A stretch of DNA of 64,000 nt. Source: Celoporthe dispersa. Its lineage: Eukaryota > Ascomycota > Sordariomycetes > Diaporthales > Cryphonectriaceae. This document shows positions 46,828 to 57,811 of this stretch, piece after piece; position 1 is the first letter of the stretch; each line of letters starts with the position of its first letter. The notes under the pieces were generated by a model, which saw only the letters and a list, made by a program, of their open reading frames with translations, did not search any database and was not told the origin of the DNA. The stretch lies in NCBI GenBank assembly GCA_016584495.1, contig WAID01000006.1:1550001-1614000 (forward strand), given 5' to 3'. The translations under genes and the position numbers were made by a program.

Positions 46828-46831
<4 letters not shown>

Positions 46832-46865
<34 letters not shown>
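46832..46865. repeat. (CT)n microsatellite at a stop codon
   Basis: About 17 CT units that run directly into the stop codon (46864-46866) of the minus-strand DUF3445 gene. Confidence 0.85.
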
Positions 46866-46869
<4 letters not shown>

Positions 46870-48063
46870 CGGATACTGTCTGGCTTCGTCCTCCTGGGAC
46901 ATGTCCAGGCCGCGATCAAGCTGCTTCTGGTGCTCCTGGTCCAGATACTCCAGCAGGACCTCGCTATACTTATCCGCCCCCTTATATTTCCTCACGTCCG
47001 AGCCCCAGCTCCTTACAGCGCTAGCCAGCCGGCCCGGCACGTAGTCCTCCTGAGCAATCTCCTTGACCGGGTGAAAATATGTCCGGATGGTGAAGACCAC
47101 GGCCCCCGTCTTGGGAAGCCTCCGCAGGGTCTGCCTCTCGGACCGGAAGAAGTGGTGCTCGACCGCGCGGTTCTTCTCGGCCGTGTTCCAGCTGATGTCG
47201 GCGGAGTCCTCGGACCCGATACTCCAGCTCCACGCCAGGTCGTCGTCCACCTGGATGAAGTAGTTGTTGCGCGCGTACAGGTCCTCGCACTTGAGCCGCC
47301 GGAAGAAGCTCATCATGCCGCGCTCCAGCTTCTCCTTGTACTGCGGCACCTCGCCCGACGTGTGGATCTCCGACAGCGGCATGCCGACCTTGTCCTCCAG
47401 CCGCCAGAACCCGGCGAGCAGGATGGCGCCCGAGAGTAGGTAGTACTGCCCGTCGGGCCGCTCCAGCATGAGCGCCAGGTCGTCCTGCACCAGCCTCGCG
47501 CACATGACGATGGGGTCCTCCCGGAGCGGCCTCTCCACGATGTTGAACGACTCGCCCGACCAGAGGTTGTCCAGACCCAGCTCCGTCCTCCGGTACAGGG
47601 ACGGGTACCGCGCCGGCAGGTACCCGGCCAGCTCCTCCAGCAGCTCCACGGCCGCCGGAAAGGCCTCAGGTGCGGTGCGGCAGCACTTTTCCCCGCGCTC
47701 GGCGAGGCGCCTGGCCTTGTCGGCGTGGAACCGCGGGAAGTGGCTGTCCAGCTGGATCCAGTCCTCGAACTGCACGGAGCGCAGGCCCATGGTGACGTTG
47801 TACTTGGGGCCGTGCCGGAACGCCCTGTAGGGGAGGGGCTTGGTGGTCTCGATGGACCAGTCCTGGTAAGGCGGGGGCTTAGGCGTGACGAAGGTGCTGG
47901 GGGTCCATTCGCCCGGGATCTGATCTGTCTTCTTGTCGCGGCCTCTCGTGGGTTGTGGACTTGCAGGTCTCCTCCTGAGGAAACGTGCAGCCGCTAGGGA
48001 GATGGCGGCAACGAGGAAGAAGAGGGCGTAGAGGGTGGATTTGGAGAGTGTAGTAGTAGCCAT
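46864..48063 (-). CDS. DUF3445 protein, heme-dependent oxidative N-demethylase-like
   Basis: A single exon of 399 residues with its ATG at 48063. A hydrophobic segment at about residues 9-27 (LYALFFLVAAISLAAARF) suggests an N-terminal membrane anchor. The body matches DUF3445: GLRSVQFEDWIQLD, FNIVERP, ARLVQDDLALML, GAILLAGFWRLEDKVGMPLSEIH, NNYFIQVDDDLAW and LRRLPKTGAVVFTIRTYFHPV. The family includes heme-dependent oxidative N-demethylase subunits in bacteria, and many fungal members are uncharacterised. Activity here is an inference from family only. It lies tail-to-tail with the GH79 gene (254 bases between the stops) and in tandem with the downstream-coordinate MFS gene, so the three could form an accessory group. 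Confidence 0.85.
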
Positions 48064-48966
48064 CTTGCCCTGGAGAAGAAAAAAAAAAAGGCGGATGCTA
48101 TTGGATGGAGGTGAAAGGAGGAGGAGGAGCAGGACGACTACTACTCAGAAACTAATAAAGCAACAGCACAAAGATATGCTGGTAGGTGTGTGTTATTAAA
48201 GTAACAAAATTCGCGATATCAGCACTTGTTCTTTTTTTTTTATTATTTATTTTTTAATCTTCGTGTAGTACCTCCGAGGCCGTAATCGCAATGACTATCT
48301 TGCACCTAGGATCGGCTGGGTGCCATCGTTAGTAGCCCCAGAAAAAACTGTGCCTCATATGTGCCTGGACTGGGAGGAGACTGGTCTGGTGATAAGTTTG
48401 TCGCCAAATCATACGAGACGTCTTCTCCGAGATAGGCCACTGCCGCTCCTACATAGCACTAACTTCCTTACTACTTAAGGCTCGTGTGCTGTCATAAAGC
48501 CCAAGAAAACGAGGGGTAAAGATAATAGACCGGTCCCTGTGGGACGGCACGGGCGAGATAAGCTTGCCAACAAACCGAGCTGATGGATCCCGACATTTCT
48601 CCTGGAGGCCAAGTATACTGCTATCTTTTTTCTTTTCTTAAAAAAAAAAAAAAAGGTATACTACCCGAATTATCTACGATACCCGTGCGGGGAGGGGCTC
48701 TTTGATCCAAGGCTTGCATGGCTGACCATCATGCTTGTACACATTGGGTAAATTTATCGCGCTTTTTCTTCTTTTTTTCTGGGTCTTTCTATTCGTTCTT
48801 GCATAATCGCCTGGGAATTGACTAATAGATACTTTAATTAGATGTTCTGTCTTTCTCTCCCTCTCCCTCTCCCTCTCCCTCTCCTTGTTCCCATGAAATC
48901 ATCTTGCGTATGTCGCTTGCATTTATGACTTAGTCTCCAGATCACAGCCGTCGTAACTCATTTCTT
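48064..48966. other. intergenic region, AT-rich
   Basis: The promoter side of the DUF3445 gene and 3' side of the MFS gene. It contains A and T homopolymers and a CTCCCT hexamer repeat (48855-48884). No gene was seen. Confidence 0.55.
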
Positions 48967-50821
48967 CTATGTCGAAAATCTCCAAGACGGATGGTCGTCG
49001 CCCATGTTATCCACATCAGCCTCCTCCAACCTCCAGTCTCTGTCCCCACGGCGCCTCTTCCTGTTCTCGTGCAGCACACCAAAGAACATCCCCGTGCAGG
49101 CGAGCCCGCACAACCACACCAGCCCCAGGCTGGTCCCGTACCCGGTCCGGTACAGAGGCTGCTCCGCCTGCACAAAGACATTGCTGGCCACGATCCCCCC
49201 ACAGTTGCCAAACCCGACCTGCATCGCCGACGTGATGGCCCGCTTGTAGTGCCCGCTGACGTTGTTGGAGAGCCACACCAGGGTCACCGGCTGCGTCATG
49301 TACCCGCCGCCCACGACCAGGAACAGCGCAAAGTACCGCACCCCGACGGAGATGTCCTGCTGGCAGAGCAGGAGCACGTAGCCCACCGTGGCCACCAGGA
49401 CGCCCATCATCGTGAATGCATATCTGTGGCGCAGCCTGTCTGTGAAGTATGCCGTGATGATGCACAGGGCCGCGGCCACGATGAAGATCGGGATGCTTCG
49501 GGCCTGTGCCTGCTGGGCCTCGTAGCCAAGCTCCTCGATGATCGTAGGGACAAAGAACTTGGGAGAAGAAGGAAAGGAACCAAAGTTGTTAGCTGAGATA
49601 GCCTGTTGATCTGGTGGAGGGTTCAAGGCTTGTTGTTGTGCTTACTGATCCCGAGTAGCCCGTGTTCACGATGCCCAGATACATCAGTATACCGCAGTAG
49701 ACCTTCCAGTCGCTGAATGCGCGCTTGCACGCCTTTCTGTCGAGATGGTCCATCCTGGCCGGGCCGTGGTCCCTTGCGAGCCGGGCGAGGAGCATCGCCC
49801 GCTCCTCGTCGCTCAGGAACTTGGCCGTCTCTGGCCAGTCTGCCGTGAAGAGCTTCGACAGGGCCCCGACCACCACGGTAAGCAATCCCTCGATAATGAA
49901 GATCCTGGCATCCAATCGGCTGTTAGTTCTTCTTCAGGTGACGACGCAGAGAGCCTTCTGGGATCCTTGCCATCTCCAGGCGTTGTACCCGCCTACTCCC
50001 TTCATATTCGCAATGGCATACGCTAGAAGCCCGGACACGGCACCAGCGACGATGCTCGCAGAGAAGAACAGAGAGAGCCGCCATTGCAGTTCGAATCGTG
50101 TATAGTACATGCTGATCAAGTAGACACAGCCTACAACCAAATTTTGATTAGTTAAACGGTATGGACCGTTGTGTGTGCCGATCTGGCCTTTTGCTCACCA
50201 GGAAACACGCCAGCCTCAAATAGGCCGAGCAGAAACCGACAAGCGATGAGCCCTCCCACGGTATTGACCAGTCCCTGACCAACAGTCGCAATTCCTAGAA
50301 AAGGCCACCTCCGATCAGTTACTCTCGACCAGGGAAAGTTGCTTCGCTCTGCTCCAACCCCGATGTCACCTACCCCAGAGCACCATGATGATGCTCAGCC
50401 ATGTCGAAGGGGCAATCCTTTTTATGATGATGTTGCTCGGAACCTCGAAGAGGATGTACGGGATGAAAAATACAAAGAGCGCGATGTTGTAGTCATGACC
50501 TGTCATGCTCAGGTCCTCAACCATGCCCTGGATTTTCGCGTTGCCTAGGAGAAATAAGGTCAGCTGTGGCTCCTGTAGTCTCTTCTTCATTTCATTTTTT
50601 CCTTCTTCTTTGGTTAATTGCCTCCACAAGGACTCACCGATATTTGTCCTGTCGAGAAATGACAAGAAGAATAGGAGGGTGATACACGGCAGCACATGAC
50701 GATCGCACTTCCACCTCAGCTTCTTCTCGGCCTCGGTGTCCCAGGTCACGGGTGTTTGCTTCTCCCCATCCAGAAGGACCCCTTGGCCCTTCTCTACCAC
50801 ATCTTCTCCTACGACTGCCAT
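48967..50821 (-). CDS. MFS transporter, Dal5-like anion:cation symporter family
   Basis: Six exons (50821-50638, 50544-50374, 50294-50199, 50130-49971, 49904-49646, 49557-48967) encode 486 residues with about 12 membrane segments. LSFLDRTNIGNAKIQGM after the first helix, FEAGVFPGCVYLISMYYTR, the AWRWIFIIEG segment and SGHYKRAITSAMQVGFGNCGGIVASNVF identify the ACS family (allantoate, nicotinate and related carboxylate permeases). The substrate cannot be read from the sequence. Intron 4 (49905-49970) starts GC (TG|GCAAGG) and has a good branch site (ACTAAC). Only this junction yields AWRWIF. Intron 5 uses an AAG acceptor. Plasma membrane location is inferred. The neighbouring DUF3445 and GH79 genes suggest uptake of a plant-derived compound, but that is speculation. 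Confidence 0.91.
49905..49970 (-). other. GC-AG intron
   Basis: A 66-nt intron with donor GATG|GCAAGG, branch site ACTAAC and acceptor GCCAG. The GC donor restores the conserved WRWIFIIEG segment of the transporter. Confidence 0.85.
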
Positions 50822-53800
50822 GATGAGTGCCACGTCCTAAAAGAGGCAGGCCTGTTCGAGGCAAAGTAGATACGTAAATTATCAAAAAAAAATGTATAAG
50901 TACGAGGGTCGTTGTCAGGCCAGACTACAGATATAAGACCTCGCGTTTCGAAGGACCAGCCCCTCTGCCCGCCGGTTCCCAGCCGCTGTGCCCCTTATTT
51001 AGAGGTTGAGGAGGGAGGGGAGGGGAGTTATGGTTTACCTCTGGCATACCCACAGACATTCTCCAAAAGCTACCAGGGACCTGGCGTAACATCGGGAAGG
51101 GGAGTCTTTTTCTCTCTGGGAGGAGAAAACAGAGTCAAGGATTGGATTGGTCTTCCAAAGCACACTAATATGTGTTCAGTCCCCCGAAACCCCACAATCC
51201 ACCCCCTGGCTCTAACTGTGCCAAGGTGTGAGGAGAAGCAGGTGGTGATGGTGCTGGTCCTTGCTGTGTAGTGCAGAACGGCTCCGTTCCACGGCTTCTC
51301 TCCGCAGCAGAACTTTTCGCAACCACCTGCAGGACAGCGGCCAGGGGTGCTGTGCAGTATTTTGCCCATCGGTGAGCCTAGCGACCCCAACGACGGATGT
51401 ACCATTTCGCCGGAAAAAGTGCATGTCACAATTCGGATGCATAGAAACATACCTAGGTACAATATACATTTGAAATACTCTACTGGTAAACACTTTGGAT
51501 AAGGAATGATAGTATTCGAGATGGTCGGTAGGATGAGTGGACGTGCAATGGATCATTGCAACCAACTCTCAAATCCTTGTCCCGTTGAAACTGATTGTAT
51601 CTTCGCCTTTATTCTGTTGAGATACTTATCGCATCATTAAGACACTCGACTCCTTAGGTACTTGATTCTTACGATAGGCTCGAGAGCTAACTCGTGGGCC
51701 CGGAAGGCCGATGTAGCCATTGCTAATCTATGTATTGTGGAGGCCGGCAAGTCTAGAAGTACGCATAATTCGTACGGGAGTCAAGCTGTGATTCAAGCTG
51801 TGCCACTCCCAGTCCCCGCAAGGGTTTGGCCTCGCCTAATTTACAACTTGGTCGATCGATTAATGATTATGCTGAAATGTACCACCATATTTTTTAAGCT
51901 CTCGACCTCAGCATATAAATATAGCAAAGGGAAAGAAAAGAAAAGAAAAGAACAATAAGATTTCTCTTTATTATTCTCATGAGAACACATGCCAACCTTA
52001 CCTGTGTTATCGGAATATACTGCTTTTTCTTTGCCCCTTCAACTCTGGTCTCGGAGGAGCGAGGACCTCACTACTTGTGGCCCTCTAGGGCACTCTAGAT
52101 AAGTAAAAAACAGCCCAAGTAATACTAAATCTACACAAAATCGAATTAGTAGATTAGAGAAGGATTTTTGGGGGCGGCTAAGGATTTGTGACAACGTCAG
52201 CATTCAAGAAATGCGTTGAGAAAGAGGTATTTCTATACAGTACGGGATCATAGTCTCATCAGGCTGCACAAACCAGGAACTAATTTAGACCTATATTAAT
52301 GGATTGTCTTAGTGCATATTATACGCTTGCTAGTTGTAATCAGCACCTTGATCCAAGGTGTGTATGGATTGTCAAAGAGTTGTAGAGACGATGTTTTGGT
52401 CTGGCCTTACAATTGCTCTACATCACGCTCTAGGGTTACATAATTAGAATGAGATTAATGGAAGTACAATGTGAATGTCTATGAGTTTTAATTGTCAAAT
52501 AAAGGTTCTTTACATAATTGTGTCACCACATTGCTGTGCTGTAGTAAGGCCATGCACCGGGGACAGTCTGAGAGCCTAAGTCCTCTTGGCTCTCCCCATC
52601 CCAATTCCCAGCTTTACCCAAATATGAGATCATTCGTACTGATACTACTCTTGAAAATGGATATTTTTGAGGCGGTATGTGATTCTCCACTGCGTGTTGT
52701 CCTACCTGAAGTGCAGGAAACAAGTTTGATCAAGGCTCTGAATCAAGGTGCACAAAAAGGTGGGTCACTGGCAATCCGTATAAGATGATTGGTCAGCCTG
52801 CTTTGGCCCCCTGCCGCCTGAGCAAGGCGCTCAAAGCACACATGAACTTGACACCTCGTCCACAGACCCATTGAAGTGCCTCGAACCTGGTTAAAGTGGA
52901 GAGAAAGACAGTTATACAAGTTGTATGATGTTATATTTTGTGGGTCACCATTTCCTCAACCTAAGTAGTCTCTTATCTCTTCCCTGGTGAAGACACAGGG
53001 AAGTTGAGAATTTGGAATTGAGAGTGGAGGGATTTTGATGAATGCCTGGAATTGCCTAGAACATGAAGAAAGGAAACTGCTGATTGCATTGGGCCCCTAA
53101 ATCAAATACTGGGCCATCCAAGGGGCTTAGATTGTACGCGCGTACTCGGATCAGGTCCGGGATCTGGGGCGCGCACGCCATACTCTCATGCCGGCTGGCA
53201 AAGTCAGTGGTGCCTTGAATGTTCGACTCTACAAAGATGTGACCTAAAAAATCCAAGTATCATTGATCATATGAAGGGTTGAAAATTTGGTACAAGTGAC
53301 CTAGCACGGTTCTGAGGAGGCCAGGTTTGGGTTGCGTGATTATAAACGGTCCCTAAAGACTAAGCTCTTAGCATGGAGATGTACTGTAACAAATCTAAGG
53401 TATGATCTTGTGAGTTTCGTCTTCCATCGAAATACATGCTGAAAAAGGCACTATCAAAATGTAGAGGTAGCATGTTGAGCTAACTCTGTCATATAAATAT
53501 ACTCTGATAGAGGATCACTAACAACAGCTACTGAACAGGCTGATTGTAATACGTCTACGCGAAGATCTACTGCGCCGACACAGGCCAATGGTGCTTGTCC
53601 ATATGGTCCTCATCTGCTTTATTGGTAGGGATTCCGAAGACCAGGTGTCTTGGGCCTCGCTTGGCCGTACTTTATGGGCCTCTCTAATGGGGTCGGCCTA
53701 GTAGAGACTGAGACGTGCCAACAAGGGCGCCGCACACAGGTTTCTACTTCTGGGGCTGCGAATTGACGCAGCCGCGCGTAGATCTCGCTCTGCGCCTATC

Positions 53801-56800
53801 ACGCCACTATTATCTCCTGGCTGCATCTTGCGGGACGGTTTTGGGATGGAGCTCGATGGTATCGCGGGCCCGCAAGACACGACTCATTCCAACAACTGGA
53901 TCAGCGAGCCTTGTCTTTGCACAGGACCATGCGTGCTCAGACGAGGTGACAGTATGCTCTTTAATAACTATATGGACCGTCGCTATGGACGTTGGAGGAG
54001 CGTGGGTGCGTCATTCTGAGTCCTTGACGTGGAGGTTACTCTCGTGAAGCCTCGGGGACAGAGCACAAGTCACGATGCCCTCAGCCAACTCTATCTCAGA
54101 GTGCGTCTCGGCGGCTGTTCCGAGGGGTTCCGTCCCAGCTTCTTCCCGTACCAGTGCAAGACGAATCTTGTATGTTGGTGCTTACAAGTATCCATCGGGC
54201 ATGTAGAGCCAAATGGAACCCGTCGTAAGTCAAAGGCATGCGGGGGATTCGGGGCCAAAGACTCGAAGCGCAGTATGCTTGGACTGTTCTGCATGATTCC
54301 CCCAGTGCTTGCTGTTGGTACCTGGCACAGATCAGATCCGCCCTGCTGTCTGGCTCCCATCAGTTGGGCAAATGCGGCTTTAGCTTCCCTGCGCCCTTGA
54401 AAGAGAGGTAACTGGTATTATGACGAGATGAGGCTAGACTTGTTAACAATGGAGACGACGATGTAAGCCAGGACAAGGAAGAAATGGGTTGCACATCTCT
54501 AGGGGTAGGGCAGCTCAAGAGCACCTTCATCACGGCGGGTGTCGGAGGTCAATACTCTCTGGCTACCGGCCCAAGTATATGAAATGGGGTCCGTATGTAA
54601 TATCGTGGTTTGATCTCCCCGTCAGGCTCTGTGTGTTGTACCTCATGGGCGCCGTGCTATGGGCAGGCTGATGCGGGAGTCTGGCCCTCGCGCGCATGTA
54701 TGCGTGCCCGAGCGCAGAGACAAGATGGTAAGCAGGTACCTGCTTGGTACCCAGGTAGAGGTGACTGATGCACTTCTCCATGGATGGCGGTCTGGCCCGG
54801 AGAACTTTTCACAGGCACAGAGGGCTATCTATGGTGGATGCACTTGGTCAAGGTGTATGAGATTATGGGTTTTGGAAGATGTAAGGAGAGACTGTGAGCA
54901 GACGTGAAAACTATGCGACGTGTCGGCCAGTCATCCTGAGCAGGACTGGGATACCGTCCCCTGGTCCTCCCAGTATGCCAAACCAAAAGCAAAGAGAAAG
55001 GCAAAAAAAAAAGGGCAGCGCAAGGAAATCGGCTCATCGACTCTCAGGGGTGAAAACAACCTGAGAGGATGGACATCCAGGGATGACAGCTCGAGTATAG
55101 ACTGTTCGTCTTGTATGCGCCTCACTGCCTCAGTCTCATCATCTCCAGAGGGGGAAAAAAATAAGCCTCCCAAGATCACTACGCCACCCCTCTTCAGCTT
55201 TTGACTCTTGCGACCGGTCAAGTGTGTGTGCGCGCGCGTGTGTCTGGGCGACGGGCCTGCTCATCTCACATACGTCATGTTTCTGTCGACAGCAGCAATG
55301 ACATGACAGATCACGGTTTACGGGAGGGCTAGCCAGGCCAGGCGCGTGCGCCGTCAATGATACAATACATTCGGCAGTTTGGTCTGCAGCCATGTCTCGC
55401 AAAACGATATTAAAGCGGTCCCACAAATATAATCATGTCTCATTGGCCGTATGCAGCCTGGTGGCGGTTGGCGGTGTGTGGTCGGGGTGAGGAGGCGGGT
55501 GGTGATAGGTGGGATGATGAGCGGCCAGATAATGCACGTGGAGAGATGGGATGCAGATGGTTACAACAACAAGGGCACGAGCACGAAAGAGAGAGAGAGT
55601 GAGAGAGAGAGTGAGTAAGAAAGTGAGTGAGAGAGTGTGTGTGACACAGAAAAAGAGGCCGAGGTGGGCTCTGGGGAGGAGGAGAAATGCCTAAAATCTT
55701 GCAGGCTGGTGTGGGGAAAAGCTTCGCCGGGGCGAAGAGGGAGGGGGGCGAAGGGGGAGGGGGGATTCGCGGATAGGCTGATTGTTCCCAGAGGTGAGAG
55801 AGAATCAATGATTCGCTTATTCGGATGGTTGGGCGATTGCGTTATGCGGTGCAACCCTCCTCTTCGTCTCTGGCCCATGTCGTCAAAAAGTGCCCGCCCC
55901 CACAAAAAAAAAAAAAAAAAGGGAAAAAGGAAAAGCCATCTCTCTCTTTTCTGAATCAGGGCCTGATCTTCTGGTCTGGAGCCACGGCTGACACTTGCCG
56001 CTTTGATCATCCCACCAGGCGGGCAGCTCGCCTACCTAGCACCGCACCTAGGTACCATAGTAGAGAGGTGGGCGCGGGAGGGCTGTGGGAGGATTTCACT
56101 CCTGGAGCTGTATTAGTAGTAAGTCAGTATGTAAGTGGTATTACTGGACAATATTACACTTGGTCGCTGGCAGAGAGTCTCACAGCCCTCGCCAGACAAT
56201 AATACCGGAACTATGGCCAGGGGGGAGGAAGAAAAGAAAAGAAAAGAAGAAAAAAAACAACAAACAACCCAAAAAAAAGCAAGAGCGTGTTAGAGATAAA
56301 AGAGAAGAAGAAAGAAGAAAAAAAAAGGATCAAGGGAGGAAAAACCAACCAAAAAGAGGGGGGAGGCAAAACGGGCAATTCGCAAGAGCCCTTTGCCGAG
56401 AGAAAAAATAGGACCATGCTAGGGCCTAAGAACGTTGACGTGGCCGAGGATGGTGCATGGCATGAGTGGCATGGCACGACAAAACGGTAGGCGAGGGGCC
56501 CAGGCTAACGCAGCAGAGGCCATCCAAGGTTGCTGCACTGTCACTGCAGCCTGCAGCCCGGCAAGATTTGAGGAGGCCTGATTGGGAGACCTTGCAAGGA
56601 GAGGGGCCACGGGGCCAAGGTCCAGGCCAGGTGAGGAGAAGCTGCTGTGGTGTGGATCGGGCGAGGCCGCGGGCTGCACAGGGATTGGCTGAGCTCCCAC
56701 GGGGCCTTGTGATTGGGCTGACACCGTCATGTACCCGGTACTTGTCACCGAGCAGCCTTTCCTAGCGGTGGGAGGCTCGCAGCCGAGGGGTCTGGAGAGG

Positions 56801-56813
56801 GGGAGGGGGGAGG

Positions 56814-56860
<47 letters not shown>

Positions 56861-57811
56861 CTGTGTGCCTCTGTCTCTCTCTCCCCCCGCCCCCCTCTGG
56901 TGTCTGTGTGTGGCCTTGTCCCGTCTGACCTGGAGCTGGGCGCCTTCACTCACACACGGCTGTGCACACACAAGCCCGAGATCCTGCGACTTGAGGCTCA
57001 AAGGAGAGGTAAAGAAGAAAAAAAAAAAGAAAGAAAAAAAAAGAGCACATCTCAGAGCTCAAGGCAAGGGCACCAGACAGCACCTGGCTCTCTTCTTCTC
57101 ACAAGCAGAGCTCCTGCTGGACCAACATGAGAGGTACACACAGGATCAGGTACTGGCCATCAAGGTAATGTAATGGCCTGAGCCATGCACCACCTGGTGT
57201 GACGTGGGGATGTCCTCAATCAGCCTTGCTTGGACAGGACAGAGGAGGTGACTTGGGATGACTGGTCTGCCGAGGGTGTCGACACAGTCTCTCAACACCA
57301 GGCCTCACCCATCACACAGCAACTGTGCTCTAGAGATCCTTCTTGTTCTCCTCTGCCCTCTCTATTCTCCTCAGGCTGCATGCATCATCACCAGCGCAGG
57401 AAGCCAGCCGGCCAGCCAGATAATCGAGCCGAGGCGGAGGCATCCTTTTGGAAGGGCCAGTTCCCCCACCCCCTGCTGCAGGCCCCGCTTCGACCGCAAA
57501 GTCACCGGTACATCAGCGCCAGTCTAGCTCCACTGCTGATTTTCCCTAGCACTGTCTTTTCTGGCGGCCACAGCCCTTCCCTCGAGGCGGGCAGCCTCGT
57601 TCTTCCAACCTCTTTCCATCTTTCCCAATCCGCCCACCACCGACACCCTTTCTCCCGACCAGGCGATCCACCACCGCCCACCTAATTGTCCCAGCTTCAA
57701 CACACGACAGCCCCCCTCCCCTCTGGGCAATTGTTTCTCTCGCCTCCTGCCTCACCCGGTTCTGTACATACATCCATCATCGCCAGCAGCAATTTCGAAC
57801 CACAGCACACA
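50822..57811. other. 7-kb gene-free block with AT-rich core
   Basis: No supported gene. GC falls to about 35-42 percent between roughly 51.5 and 53.5 kb and rises again afterwards. Open frames are short. Near 51780-51900 a weak resemblance to a Ty3/gypsy integrase segment (PLPVPARVWPRL ... VDRL) suggests decayed repeat DNA. The part from 54 to 57.8 kb contains GA-, A- and GT-rich simple repeats and a long 5' flank of the caspase-like gene. Confidence 0.5.
56817..56859. repeat. (GT)n microsatellite
   Basis: About 21 GT units, the longest dinucleotide repeat noticed in the window, about 950 bases upstream of the caspase-like gene. Confidence 0.88.

Noticed and set aside
54029..54400. 123-codon plus-strand open frame
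   Set aside because: No family features, and isolated within a gene-free block.
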